Assembly (NCBI RefSeq): GCF_017355885.1
Contig: NZ_JAFEUU010000001.1
Span: 760,107-824,106, forward strand
Length of the DNA: 64,000 nt
Origin: Sabulicella rubraurantiaca
GTDB lineage: Bacteria; Pseudomonadota; Alphaproteobacteria; Acetobacterales; Acetobacteraceae
Direction of reading: 5' to 3'
Positions 54,771-63,567 of the stretch are shown in pieces. The notes under the pieces are model-generated. The model did no database searches. It had not been told where the DNA came from and saw only the letters and a program-made list of their open reading frames with translations. A program made the position numbers and the translations under genes. Each line of letters opens with the position of its first letter. Positions within the stretch are counted from its first letter, which is position 1.

Positions 54771-55580
54771 TCACTGGGACCCACCCAAGCTTCGAGCATA
54801 ATTTGGAGCCGCGTCGGGGTCTAACGCAAAGGGCAGTTCGAGCGCAGCCAGCGCTGCGTCTGTACAGGCGATAAATTCCGCGGATGAATACCTCTGCTCG
54901 CATACTCTCGGCCCAACTCCTATAGCATCTCTCAAGCAAGCTACCGGGATAATCCTCGGAGCAACGACGTGACTGGCCATGCCATCAAGGAGTGCTTCGT
55001 AACGCACCACCTGTACCCTATTCGCTGTCACCATAACGGGCTGCTGAAACATTCCAGGAAAAGCCCCAAAAAATGCAGCTATAGCGCCTGAGGTCACCAG
55101 CACAGTTACTAAGTAATTGCTCGATGCCGACCACCCCTTAGAGCTCATGAAAAAGAGCGCAACAGCAGAAATTGCGCCAAATACTATGCTCACCACCAGC
55201 GACATGTAAGAATTAGCTATATAGCCTTTAAGAAGATCCGCATGCATGCATTCTAGCCGCTGAACCTTGACGGCTTGATCAGCTATGCGTCGCCTCTCGG
55301 TCTCTGTTGCTGGGTAGCTGAGCAAGCCCGGTAATAGCTCTGCGGCGACCTTCTCAACGGTAGGTGCGACCTCGCCGTCATCCCTGCAGAGCATCTGCCG
55401 CCGTTTGGGAACAAGGTGCTGGAACGCACTTTCCACACGCAGCGTCGCATCTCTAAAACTGTACTCCCTTGTGAGCAGCAGCAGCAGTAAAGCTGAAGCG
55501 ACAATTGCAATATGTCGCACAGCGGCTGGCCCCTTCGAGGACCTAAACCGGCGGCCTAAAGACTTGAGCTCGACGATCAC
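54771..55580 (-). CDS. hypothetical membrane protein
   Basis: A 269-residue protein with helices at about 20-37 (VRHIAIVASALLLLLLTR), 125-145 (YMSLVVSIVFGAISAVALFF) and 153-174 (YLVTVLVTSGAIAAFFGAFP). The loop between the first two holds about 85 polar residues with several Cys. The C-terminal 70 residues are soluble and also contain Cys (VACLRDAIGVGPRVCEQRYS, CTDAALAALEL). No family recognised. It converges with the membrane protein gene at 52804 and abuts an IS66 remnant, so its upstream region may be altered. Confidence 0.6.
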   Translation of the reverse strand: MIVELKSLGRRFRSSKGPAAVRHIAIVASALLLLLLTREYSFRDATLRVESAFQHLVPKRRQMLCRDDGEVAPTVEKVAAELLPGLLSYPATETERRRIADQAVKVQRLECMHADLLKGYIANSYMSLVVSIVFGAISAVALFFMSSKGWSASSNYLVTVLVTSGAIAAFFGAFPGMFQQPVMVTANRVQVVRYEALLDGMASHVVAPRIIPVACLRDAIGVGPRVCEQRYSSAEFIACTDAALAALELPFALDPDAAPNYARSLGGSQ

Positions 55581-55639
55581 GATATCGCCTCCTCTCTGGC
55601 ATTTAGGCGGGTACAGGTGTACATTCGCACAGGACTAAA

Positions 55640-56645
55640 GCTCTTCGTGTGGTGAGCCTCGCCGCCATCGAGGCAGACTGCCATCACCTTGGTCGAGCTG
55701 CCGGAGCTGCTCGAGCAGGTCTTCCGCCCAAGCGCCGCTCGGCTGGCGTGGCCGCCTTGCCCGCTGAGCCCGCCTGAATGCCTTTCGGCAGGTCCAGTCC
55801 CTCCCGGGCAAAGATCTCCGCCTGTCGATGGAGCGGCAGGTGGTCGCAGTACTTCCCGACCAGCACATGGGCGAGCAGCCCTAGGCCGGGCCACCCGCGC
55901 CAGATGAGCAGGGCGCGCATGTGCACCTGTGTCATCGCCTCGGATGAGCGGCAGGAGAAGGCAAGGGCAGATATGGCGCACCACCTCGAACCGGCGTGGC
56001 TGATACTCGCGGACCTCGGTCACATCCTTGCCCACCTTGCGCAGCGCACCCCTAAAAGCTGCACATAAAAGCAGCACAGACGCAGTTGTTGCTGCCTGGC
56101 GGAGGTGCATGACGTCGTTCCTCGGCGGGCTCCCGGGCAGCGGCTTGCGGCCCCAATGCGTGTCCTTCTCCGGGGGGACTTCGCCTCGGTCGTCTCCTCG
56201 GCGCTGCGGCGGCGATGTCGGCCAGCACCTAATCGAGTTGCAGGGGCGACCGCTCGTCCTCGGCGGCCATGCGTTCCGAGGAGCCGCCGAACCGCTCGTG
56301 CCGCAGCCGCGCGATTTGCACCCATAGCCGCTCGGCCTCCAATGTCTTTGGCTGCAGGCTCAGCTCGGCGGCATGGCCGGCCGCGCGCTCCTCGGCCAGC
56401 CTGCTCCGCAGCGGCAGGATCATCGCAAGCCGGCGCAGTGGGATCTTCAGGCATCGTAAGGTCGACCTGGGCTGGCACGAAGGAATCGTCTCAGACAGGC
56501 CCGCGTCGGGGCAAGCCGAAAGCCGCGTGACCTACACGGTGATCTCGGGCTTCCAGCTGGGCGTCGGCGTGCGCCAGCCGCGCCCTTCGAGCAGCAACGC
56601 CAGCTGCGCGGTAGTGAGCGTGACACTGCCGCCCATGGTCTGCGA
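55640..56645 (-). pseudogene. IS66-family remnant: tnpC pieces and tnpB 3' end
   Basis: The minus strand holds the end of TnpB (GGSVTLTTAQLALLLEGRGW, stop near 56537) followed by TnpC fragments in several frames: WVQIARLRHERFGGSSERMA, then KDVTEVREYQPRRFEVVRHI and LLAHVLVGKYCDHLPLHRQA, EIFAREGLDLPKG. An in-frame TAG after SPLQLD and frame changes show decay, and TnpC is cut near 55640. The other half of the same element is at 58563-58980. Confidence 0.7.
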
Positions 56646-57040
56646 GGGTAGTTGAGGTTGATGGCAGGTTCGGTTGCAGGACCGGAAGCGGCGAAGTCCG
56701 ACGCATACATCGCTCCTGGAGAGCGCCAAATGATTGGACGCCGCTTCGCGGAAACCATCAGGGTCCAAACGAGACCGGATAGCTGACTGCAGGCGACCGT
56801 GCTGCTAGAATGCCAAGATCACCCGCGTGGGGTGGGGCCGTCCATAGCCGTGTCCGGCCTCTGATGCGGCGGGTCACATGCCGCGGGCCCGTATGGGAGT
56901 ACGAGGGTCGAGACCACATCATTGGAACGCGCTCGGAGCGCTCGCCATGTGCCTGGTTCTCCCGACCCCGCCTCATCGACGTTGCGACATACCTGTCCTT
57001 TGACCTCCTCACACCCCCACCAACCTCGCGTCCGCCCCGC

Positions 57041-58066
57041 CTACGCGGTGACAGCCGGAGCCCGATAAATCCCACCCCTCGTCAACAGTGCCCAGGCGAT
57101 GCGCGTGGTTTTGTTGGCCAGCGCCACAGTCACCAGCATCGGTGGCTTGCGCACCAGCATCCGGCTCAGCCACGAGCCGGCCGGCACGCCTTTGCGCCTC
57201 GCCTATCGCACAACCGCGCTTGAGGCGATGATGAGAAGGCGCCGCAACGTCCGCTCGCCCGTGCGCGACGTCTGGCCCAGGCGCTCCTTGCCGCCGGTCG
57301 AGCGCTGCACCGGCGTCAGACCAACCCAGGCCGCGAAGTCTCGCCCCGAGCGGAACGTCTCGGGCGGCGGAGCCAGTGCCTCGATCGCGGTGGCGACGAG
57401 CGGTCCTATGCCCGGAACCGTCATGAGGCGGCGGGCGACGTCGTCGGCCTTGGCGCGCACAGCGATCTCGGCATCAAGCGCGGCGGTCTGCTCCTGCAGG
57501 TGGCGGAGCGCACGAACCAGCACGGCGAGGCAGACGCGTGCGGCTTCCGGCACGTTGGACGTGGGGTCCTCGATCTGGTCGATCAGCCGCTCGATGTGGA
57601 AGGGCCCTTCCGGCGCGACAAAGCCGTACTCCGCCAAGTGCCCCCGGACCGCATTGATGAGCTGCGTGCGCTGTCCGACCAGCACGTCACGGGTCTGGAA
57701 GATCACGGCCGAGGCCTGCTTGGTCTCACTCTTCACGCCGACGAAGCGCATGGTCGGGCGCTGGGCCGCCTCGCAGCTCGCTTCGGCATCGGCTGCGTCG
57801 TTCTTCTGCCGCTTCACGAACGGCTTCACGTAGGCTGGCGCGATCAGCCGGACCTCATGGCCAAGCTTGCCGATGTCACGACCCCAGTAATGAGCCCCAG
57901 GACAGGCTTCCATGGCGACGCGGCAAGGTGGCTGGGCGGCGAAGAAGGCTAGCACCTGATCGCGCCGCAGCCTTTTGCGGAACACCGGCGCGCCAGCGGC
58001 ATGCGCGCCGTGCGCCTGAAAGACGTTATTGGCGATGTCCAGGCCGATGGTGCAAACCTCTGTCAC
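57041..58066 (-). pseudogene. IS110-family transposase with internal stop
   Basis: The frame from GTG 58066 reads [19 protein letters not shown] (DEDD nuclease start), VAMEACPGAHYWGRDIGKLG, HEVRLIAPAYVKPFVKRQKN, DAADAEASCEAAQ and, towards the end, MTVPGIGPLVATAIEALAPP with FAAWVGLTPVQRSTGGKERL. At 57203-57205 the codon is TAG; the same frame then continues with ARRKGVPAGSWLSRMLVRKP and VALANKTTRIAWALLTRGG to a stop at 57041. One nonsense change thus removes the last 53 residues. IS110 elements lack classic inverted repeats. It sits inside an IS630 remnant. Confidence 0.8.
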
Positions 58067-58127
58067 GGACGTCTCCCTCCAGTGGTTTTCAACGCCCCAT
58101 TTTGGCACGTCGGTGCCGTCGGGAGGG

Positions 58128-58550
58128 CGTCCACCCCATCATTGGAAGACCACCACCTTCACCGGCGCGCTGCGGCTGTCGGGCCTGACCGCGCCCATGG
58201 TGCTGGATGGGCCGATGAACGGTCGGACCTTCCTGGCCTATGTCGAGCAGGTGCTGGTGCCGACGCTGCGGCCCGGGGATATCGTGATCATGGACAACCT
58301 GCCGGCGCACAAACCTCACGGCGTGCGAGAGGCCATCGAGCGCGCGCGAGCAAGGCTTTGCTTCCTGCCGCCCTACTCGCCGGACTTCAACCTGATCGAG
58401 AACGCCTTCGCCAAGCTCAAGGCGCTGCTGCGCAAGGCGGCCGCCCGGACCATCGAAGACCTTTGGGATGCCAACCGCGACGCACTGCCCGCCTTCACGC
58501 CAGCCGAGTGCGCAAACTACTTCACCGCTACCGGATACGAGCCCGAATGA
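58128..58550 (+). pseudogene. IS630-family transposase, C-terminal remnant
   Basis: The frame gives [75 protein letters not shown] and a typical end [13 protein letters not shown], the DDE C-terminal half of IS630 transposases (D in MDN, E in NLIENAF). The N-terminal half is missing, replaced by the IS110 copy. The element's outer end meets IS66 tnpB at CTAG (58563), as expected for IS630 insertion at TA. Confidence 0.8.
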
Positions 58551-58562
58551 ACGGATTCTGCC

Positions 58563-58980
58563 CTAGAGAAAGCGGCCCTTCTCCAGCCGCTTGACCAACA
58601 GTACCAGCCCCAAACCGTCCCATCACAGCGCCTTCAGCAGATCAGCGCGCTTGCCACGGAACAGGAACACGTGGCCCGAGGAGGGATCGACGTGCAGCAC
58701 CATCTGCACTGTGCGGGCACGCCATTGAAGCCCTTCCTCATGTCCGTGGTGCCCAGCGTCAAGTGCACCCGCACGCCCGCATGCAGCGCCAGCATCAGCC
58801 GTGCAGCGCCGCGGCCAGCCGTCCCAGCACATCGGGCACGATCGTCTCCGAGACCCGAAGCACCCTGCCATTCGCCAGCACCGTGTCCACCACTAGTGCC
58901 ACGTTGCGCCCCAGCTCGACCAGCCCGGGCGGATCCGCCTTGGTCGGCGCGTCGTCCACGACGGAACCGGCACCCATCTG
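58563..58980 (-). pseudogene. IS66-family remnant: tnpA 3' end and tnpB 5' part
   Basis: TnpA's end (LGRNVALVVDTVLANGRVLR, VSETIVPDVLGRLAAALHG, stop at 58795) is followed by TnpB (MLALHAGVRVHLTLGTTDMR, KGFNG, then TVQMVLHVDPSSGHVFLFRG, KRADLLKAL). TnpB has a one-base frame change after KGFNG and a TGA where family members have the first Trp of LWWDG (near 58623), after which WDGLGLVLLVKRLEKGRF continues up to the IS630 junction. Together with 55640-56645 this is one IS66 element split by IS630/IS110. Confidence 0.75.
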
Positions 58981-59086
58981 AAGGGCATGCCTGGCCGACC
59001 CACAAAGCGGAGCCGCGACTAAATTCGAACTCAGACTAGCGCCGAATTAGAAGTCGCTTCTAAATGGCTCACAAAGGCCAAGCGCG

Positions 59087-60628
59087 TTATTGTCCACGAG
59101 AGGGCACTGCCGTCTGCGCGGAGGCGGACTGGATAAAGAGGTTTATCGCTATCAGCGCCTCTGCCGCTGGGTAGGCGACCGGATCACGCTGAGCGAATAT
59201 CCATAAGCCATTAAGTTTCCGCGTCAGGGAGCCGAGCAAATTTCTAGCTAATCTACTTTCGTCGGCCGTGAGTTCGGAGGGTGCGACCAACCATCCGGCC
59301 GTAGCAGCTAATGCCCAAGGGTACCAAAGGAATGTTGACCCCTCGACCATGTACTGCGTGCCCGTAAGATATCTATCGGAATCGTGGGCGCGTTGGTTCG
59401 AAGAAACAGGGCGATTGCGCAGCGAAAAACTCTCGCCGATTTGCCCATTAGCTATTTTGAGAAAGTTTTCACGAGATCGCATATATGAGATCTCATCCGC
59501 GGTATGTCCATAAACTCTTCGCGCGGCTTCCAAAACGTATAAAACTTGAGCGGAAAGACCAGGGAAATATTCGTCTCTTGCATTCAAAGCCGGGTTTGGC
59601 TGCCATCCCCCTTGACCTGATGGGTCAAAGTGCCACTTCGATAAAAGCCAAGCTACCCCGTTTCGGGCCGCCCGGTCATACAAGCTACTATCTCTATCGC
59701 CGAGTATTCCTGCCCTCCTTACCTCAGTCAAGGCCCATACGGCCATAACCGTTGAATAAGTTCTTAAATGCGCTGGATTGTTGGTTCTTGGGACCGGCGG
59801 CCATCCACCGTCGTCATGTTGTCTCGAGATGATGAGCAACAGATCGCGCTCGAGGCGACGGATAACTTCCGAAGCCTCGTCACTAGTCCAGATCGGGGGC
59901 TCTGATTGTAGCGCGGCCGATGTAGCCAGCACTACCCACCCAGCAATTTCAGTCACTCCCCAGTCAACCCCCTCCACATAACCCCATCCCTGCGCCGGGC
60001 CGGGTAGGCGAACTCTTTCAATATATTCAAACGCTCGCCGCACATCACTTTGATGGTCTCTCGTGCTGCCCTTATATGTTAGGAGCGCGTAAAGAATCTG
60101 AGCAGATGTCCAGACCTGAGTATCATGGATATTGCTATTTCTAGAAAAGCGGAATCCACCGCTTGGCTCCAGCTGCAGCAGAAGTATACGGCGTAAATCT
60201 CGGCGTATCCTTTCTGCAACAGGATAGACATCTGGATTCGGCGGGAAAGCATAATTTATATCAACGATAGCCAATAATACGGCCGCTAATACTGCGAAAA
60301 TTTTAAAACTAAAATTGACCCGTCGAGATCTGCGCCTCACAAAGCGAACGTATACCCACACTGCAACGAATGAATAACCAGCCAACAATAAAAGACCAAA
60401 TACGACTGTCAAAATAATATGCAGCAACTCCGAGCTCTGAATGCCAAGATAATCAACTGCGAAATCGTGCGCAGCATCCAGATGCCCGATCGCCCCCGCC
60501 AAATTTCCAATCCCGACAGCGAGCACGCCGAACAATGCCCATAGCTTGGGCGTGAGTGCGGAGAGTTTTTTCCGAAGAAAGGAGAGAAAACTCTGATCTG
60601 ACATATCGACGGGCGTTTCGTCTGACAT
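59087..60628 (-). CDS. membrane-anchored alpha/alpha-toroid (prenyltransferase/squalene-cyclase-like repeat) protein
   Basis: A 513-residue protein. Membrane helices lie at about 32-47 (LWALFGVLAVGIGNLAG), 68-95 (LLHIILTVVFGLLLLAGYSF) and 107-125 (FKIFAVLAAVLLAIVDINYA). From about 140 onward come helix-pair repeats of the prenyltransferase/squalene-oxidase type: GGFRFSRNSNIHDTQVWTSA, GWGYVEGVDWGVTEIAGWVV, DDGGWPPVPRTNNPAHLRTY and GGWQPNPALNARDEYFPGLS. The class II cyclase DxDD motif is not seen, so a true terpene cyclase is unlikely; the toroid may bind or process a peptide or glycan. Two start choices (60628 or 60604) exist. It is next to transposon remnants and AT-rich relative to the core. 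Confidence 0.65.
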   Translation of the reverse strand: MSDETPVDMSDQSFLSFLRKKLSALTPKLWALFGVLAVGIGNLAGAIGHLDAAHDFAVDYLGIQSSELLHIILTVVFGLLLLAGYSFVAVWVYVRFVRRRSRRVNFSFKIFAVLAAVLLAIVDINYAFPPNPDVYPVAERIRRDLRRILLLQLEPSGGFRFSRNSNIHDTQVWTSAQILYALLTYKGSTRDHQSDVRRAFEYIERVRLPGPAQGWGYVEGVDWGVTEIAGWVVLATSAALQSEPPIWTSDEASEVIRRLERDLLLIISRQHDDGGWPPVPRTNNPAHLRTYSTVMAVWALTEVRRAGILGDRDSSLYDRAARNGVAWLLSKWHFDPSGQGGWQPNPALNARDEYFPGLSAQVLYVLEAARRVYGHTADEISYMRSRENFLKIANGQIGESFSLRNRPVSSNQRAHDSDRYLTGTQYMVEGSTFLWYPWALAATAGWLVAPSELTADESRLARNLLGSLTRKLNGLWIFAQRDPVAYPAAEALIAINLFIQSASAQTAVPSRGQ

Positions 60629-60966
60629 GCTTGCTCATCCAGCCACTGTTAACGCGAGATATTACATATCAGAGCAGGTTAATCCGATACAAACTCAAAT
60701 ATTCGCCGCGATCGGTTCTTACAAAGGTTTAACAGCTGACAGATCGCAACCTTAGTGATGCGCCGGGCCTCACGACGCGCCCCCCCCTGATTAAGCCAAA
60801 CCCTGCCAGCTTGGCTCCAGCCCAGAGGCCAATTCTAACCACCACGCTCTACGGACGACATCACAATGCAGCATGCCCATTTTAACCCGAAACCTTCGCC
60901 AAATCGGATTGAGCCATTTCCGCGGCATATGAGTCGCATCCTCCTGATTTTAACAAAACCCCCTTA
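60629..60966. other. 340-bp AT-rich gap with no gene
   Basis: No coding frame supported; probably holds the promoter of the toroid gene. It is visibly more AT-rich than core intergenic DNA. Confidence 0.4.
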
Positions 60967-62514
60967 TTAATTATTAGGTTGTCCGCGAGGACTTGAACGG
61001 CGGCTTCCCAACCCTCCTTCTACATTCCCAATAAAGTCGGTTGCGAACCGCTCGCTGAACCCAGCCAGAAACCCGACTACAATCAAAAAAAATGCAAACT
61101 TAACCTCTGCAGGGTTCGCCGTAGCAATGCTGAAGAGACCAAACCCCTGAACTGCAACTATGAACATCGCCATCACAGCCCCAATGAAAGGCCGAGACAC
61201 CGCGTTGAGAAATAGTAGCTTGGGGTCTATACCGCGACGTGTCTCAAAATGCTCAAGCCTCGTTAGGACACTGACCACCCCTCCGGCGAACGCTGCAATG
61301 GCGGCTCCCTCGATTGAGCCCGCCGCAAGCACAGTTTGGTCAACGATGGACCCTGATGCGTTCGGCTGTTGAGCGACTGTATGCTGGAAATACCTATCCA
61401 TGCGAGTGAAGATGTTGATCTGAGGAAAGATATGAATAACGGCCAGCAACAGCGAAAAGAAGAATGAGGCCGTGACCACTCCCAACACCACCGTGAAACT
61501 CGGAGATCCGTTCGTAAACTGCAACAATTGTCTTGAGAACTTGTCTTCCGCCCTATATATATCCATAATTATCTCATGCCTCATCTCCCGAACGAGATTC
61601 AAGCTACCTTGAGGTTTCAGTAAGATAACATCTATGGCCAGCTCAGCCCGTTTCATTAGATCCTTTGCGCGCGCAGGCTCAAGAGTTCTATCTATTGAAT
61701 TGTCAACGACATAGGATAGTATATTAACCCATTTCCCGAGTTCCGTTTCGGCTTCTTCGTTTATCTGCCGGACCCCCCTTCTGATTTCCCAGTAAAGATC
61801 GACTGCCATCTGAAAAATTTTCTCCGCTTCGTCGGCGGAAGAAGTTAAGTCAGCTCGCAGCGCTGAATCACTATTAAATTCTTCCTTTTGTTCAGGACTG
61901 GCGGCCGTGAAAATTCTAGGCGAACCGAGAATTGATGTTGGATCGCTCGCCGTCAAGCGCATGTTTCGAGCTTTCACTCGAACGTTCTCGCTTGCCTCCG
62001 AGGCATCATCTATTGTATCAAAAACTGCAATCGCAACTCCGCAACTCTCGCTTCTCTCATCAAGGAAAGTATAACATCCGCTATATCCCTGCTCCTCCTT
62101 GAAGTTCTCAACGACGTGGTTTCGCATCAAAATCGTAGCGTTTTCTTTCGGGCCGATGTCTTCGTAAACATGAACAATGAAACCTTTCGAGGCCCAGTTT
62201 TGGGTAGATGCCGGCGTGATATGCAACGGGTCGCATACCACTGCTTCTCCTGTGAAAATTTCTGGGGGCTTTGTGAGGAGGTTTCCGAGCTTCGTCCCAA
62301 TCCACTCACGAGTTTTTATTCTAGCTCGCATAGCAGATCTATAGTCATCGAAAATGGTGATTGAAACCACGTCACCATCCGTGCTAGAAAATGCGCAATA
62401 AAGTCCAAATCCCGGCATGCTAGCTAGCAATGGAACGAGTTCGCCGCGTACCGGGGGGGCAAGGCTATCAGCCAAGCTCGCTTTGTTATGAAACTTTCGA
62501 ATTTCGACGTACAT
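60967..62514 (-). CDS. hypothetical membrane protein with tandem ferredoxin-like (ABM-type) N-terminus
   Basis: A 515-residue protein taken from ATG 62514 (MYVEIRKFHNKASLADSL); an in-frame start 36 bp upstream also exists. Residues about 1-95 and 110-200 each look like an antibiotic-biosynthesis-monooxygenase/dimeric alpha-beta barrel unit (VEIRKFHNK...MPGFGLYCAF...VVSITIFDDYRSAMRA; FIVHVYEDIG...GYSGCYTFLDE...GVAIAVFDTIDDASEA). After a helical region come membrane helices at about 340-365 (SFTVVLGVVTASFFFSLLLA), 405-425 (GAAIAAFAGGVVSVL), 450-470 (FIGAVMAMFIVAVQGFGLFS) and 480-498 (FAFFLIVVGFLAGFSERFA). The ferredoxin-like reading is tentative. No known system pairs these parts. Confidence 0.6.
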   Translation of the reverse strand: MYVEIRKFHNKASLADSLAPPVRGELVPLLASMPGFGLYCAFSSTDGDVVSITIFDDYRSAMRARIKTREWIGTKLGNLLTKPPEIFTGEAVVCDPLHITPASTQNWASKGFIVHVYEDIGPKENATILMRNHVVENFKEEQGYSGCYTFLDERSESCGVAIAVFDTIDDASEASENVRVKARNMRLTASDPTSILGSPRIFTAASPEQKEEFNSDSALRADLTSSADEAEKIFQMAVDLYWEIRRGVRQINEEAETELGKWVNILSYVVDNSIDRTLEPARAKDLMKRAELAIDVILLKPQGSLNLVREMRHEIIMDIYRAEDKFSRQLLQFTNGSPSFTVVLGVVTASFFFSLLLAVIHIFPQINIFTRMDRYFQHTVAQQPNASGSIVDQTVLAAGSIEGAAIAAFAGGVVSVLTRLEHFETRRGIDPKLLFLNAVSRPFIGAVMAMFIVAVQGFGLFSIATANPAEVKFAFFLIVVGFLAGFSERFATDFIGNVEGGLGSRRSSPRGQPNN

Positions 62515-63104
62515 ATTGAAAGCCCCATCCGCGAGCAGAGATTCTTGCATGAATTTTCAGCACCCGGTCAACACATTTCAGCCTATCGGATGCAAGAGCC
62601 AGAGGCTTCGTTCTCGTTGGCGTTGTCATGGCACAAAATTATCATTGCGGCCTTTAGGGGAAATTTATTAGTCCGGTCATGGGGCGCTTTCCTTCTTCCG
62701 CCCGTAAAGCTCCACGCCCTGCTGCCAGATTTAGCGGTCTTGCTTGGCCACCTTGGAGTTGTAGGTTTTTTTGTTGCCTGAACCTGTCGGCTGCGATGGT
62801 GCTCCGCCCAAGGGGAAGGTGCCTACTATGATTTTCGTCACACGTTGGCGGTGGCCCTCAGCCGTAACTAAAACGGATCCGAAGGACACGTAAGGCCCGG
62901 TGAACTTGGTCCCTGCCAGCCTCCGGCGCTTGGCTTCGTCCGCAGAGTTCGCGCCGGGTCTGAGAGTGGCTACTCGACCTGTTACAAGAGCGCCGGATGC
63001 AGCTCTGCGTGATGCTTCTCGACGGCATCAGCGTGCGGGACGACTAGATGTTCGATCCCGCGGTGTGGTGGTAAGGTTGATCACCGTGCCGCGAGGGATG
63101 CGCT
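62515..63104. other. 590-bp stretch without a supported gene
   Basis: No well-started frame. On the minus strand about 98 codons are open from 63027 to 62731 and read like protein (RRRLAGTKFTGPYVSFGSVL, then TEGH-like and KKTYNSKVAKQDR at the end), but no ATG or credible start precedes them; it may be a gene remnant or chance. Confidence 0.35.
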
Positions 63105-63250
63105 AAGGGCCAAGTTCTTCACGGAAGCGCCAGCTCGACGGAGGCAATCCGTCGAGCGATCCAGCTCCGTCAAGAGAGCGTAAGGGCACTGGCCCAGCGC
63201 TTCGGCGTCAGCCCCACCACGGTGCAGAAATGCCCGATAGCTCTGACGGA
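63105..63250 (+). pseudogene. IS481-like transposase, N-terminal remnant
   Basis: The frame reads KGQVLHGSASSTEAIRRAIQ then LRQESVRALAQRFGVSPTTV, the helix-turn-helix N-terminus typical of IS481-type transposases (GQVLHGSATTTEAxRRAIQ...LAxRYGVxxxTVxKW). The normal ATG is lost (an ATG-CGC-TAA stands just before) and similarity ends after about 45 codons. Confidence 0.65.
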
Positions 63251-63266
63251 GAGCGACGAGATCCTC

Positions 63267-63566
63267 CTAAAAGGCTTGGAAGCGAGCGGAGGCGAGCGGG
63301 TGAGGCGCGCCGTTGCCCATCTGGTTAATAGTCTCCATCAGCATTATTGCACGGGCCCACCGGTAGCGAAGTTCGGTGCGCGGCAATGCCAAACCTTCGC
63401 GGATCCTGCTGCGCAGTGGCTCCTTCACCGCGTCGAGCAGAGCCTGCGGCGGCGTGTAGGCGGCGTCTTGCAGGACGGCGATGGTTTCCTTGACGCCGTC
63501 CGGCACGAGGAACCAGCCGTGCACTTGGCGCCGCAGACGGTCCTCAACGGAGTTCAGCCACTTCAT
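63267..63566 (-). CDS. small hypothetical protein, possibly a fragment
   Basis: A 99-residue frame from ATG 63566 (MKWLNSVEDRLRRQVHGWFL, then VPDGVKETIAVLQDAAYTPP, ALLDAVKEPLRSRIREGLAL). It is hydrophilic and helical and has no recognised family. It begins 26 bp from the edge of the duplicated M6 segment and may be what remains of a longer gene cut by that junction. The opposite frame is open too, so coding status is uncertain. Confidence 0.35.
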   Translation of the reverse strand: MKWLNSVEDRLRRQVHGWFLVPDGVKETIAVLQDAAYTPPQALLDAVKEPLRSRIREGLALPRTELRYRWARAIMLMETINQMGNGAPHPLASARFQAF

Positions 63567-63567
63567 G

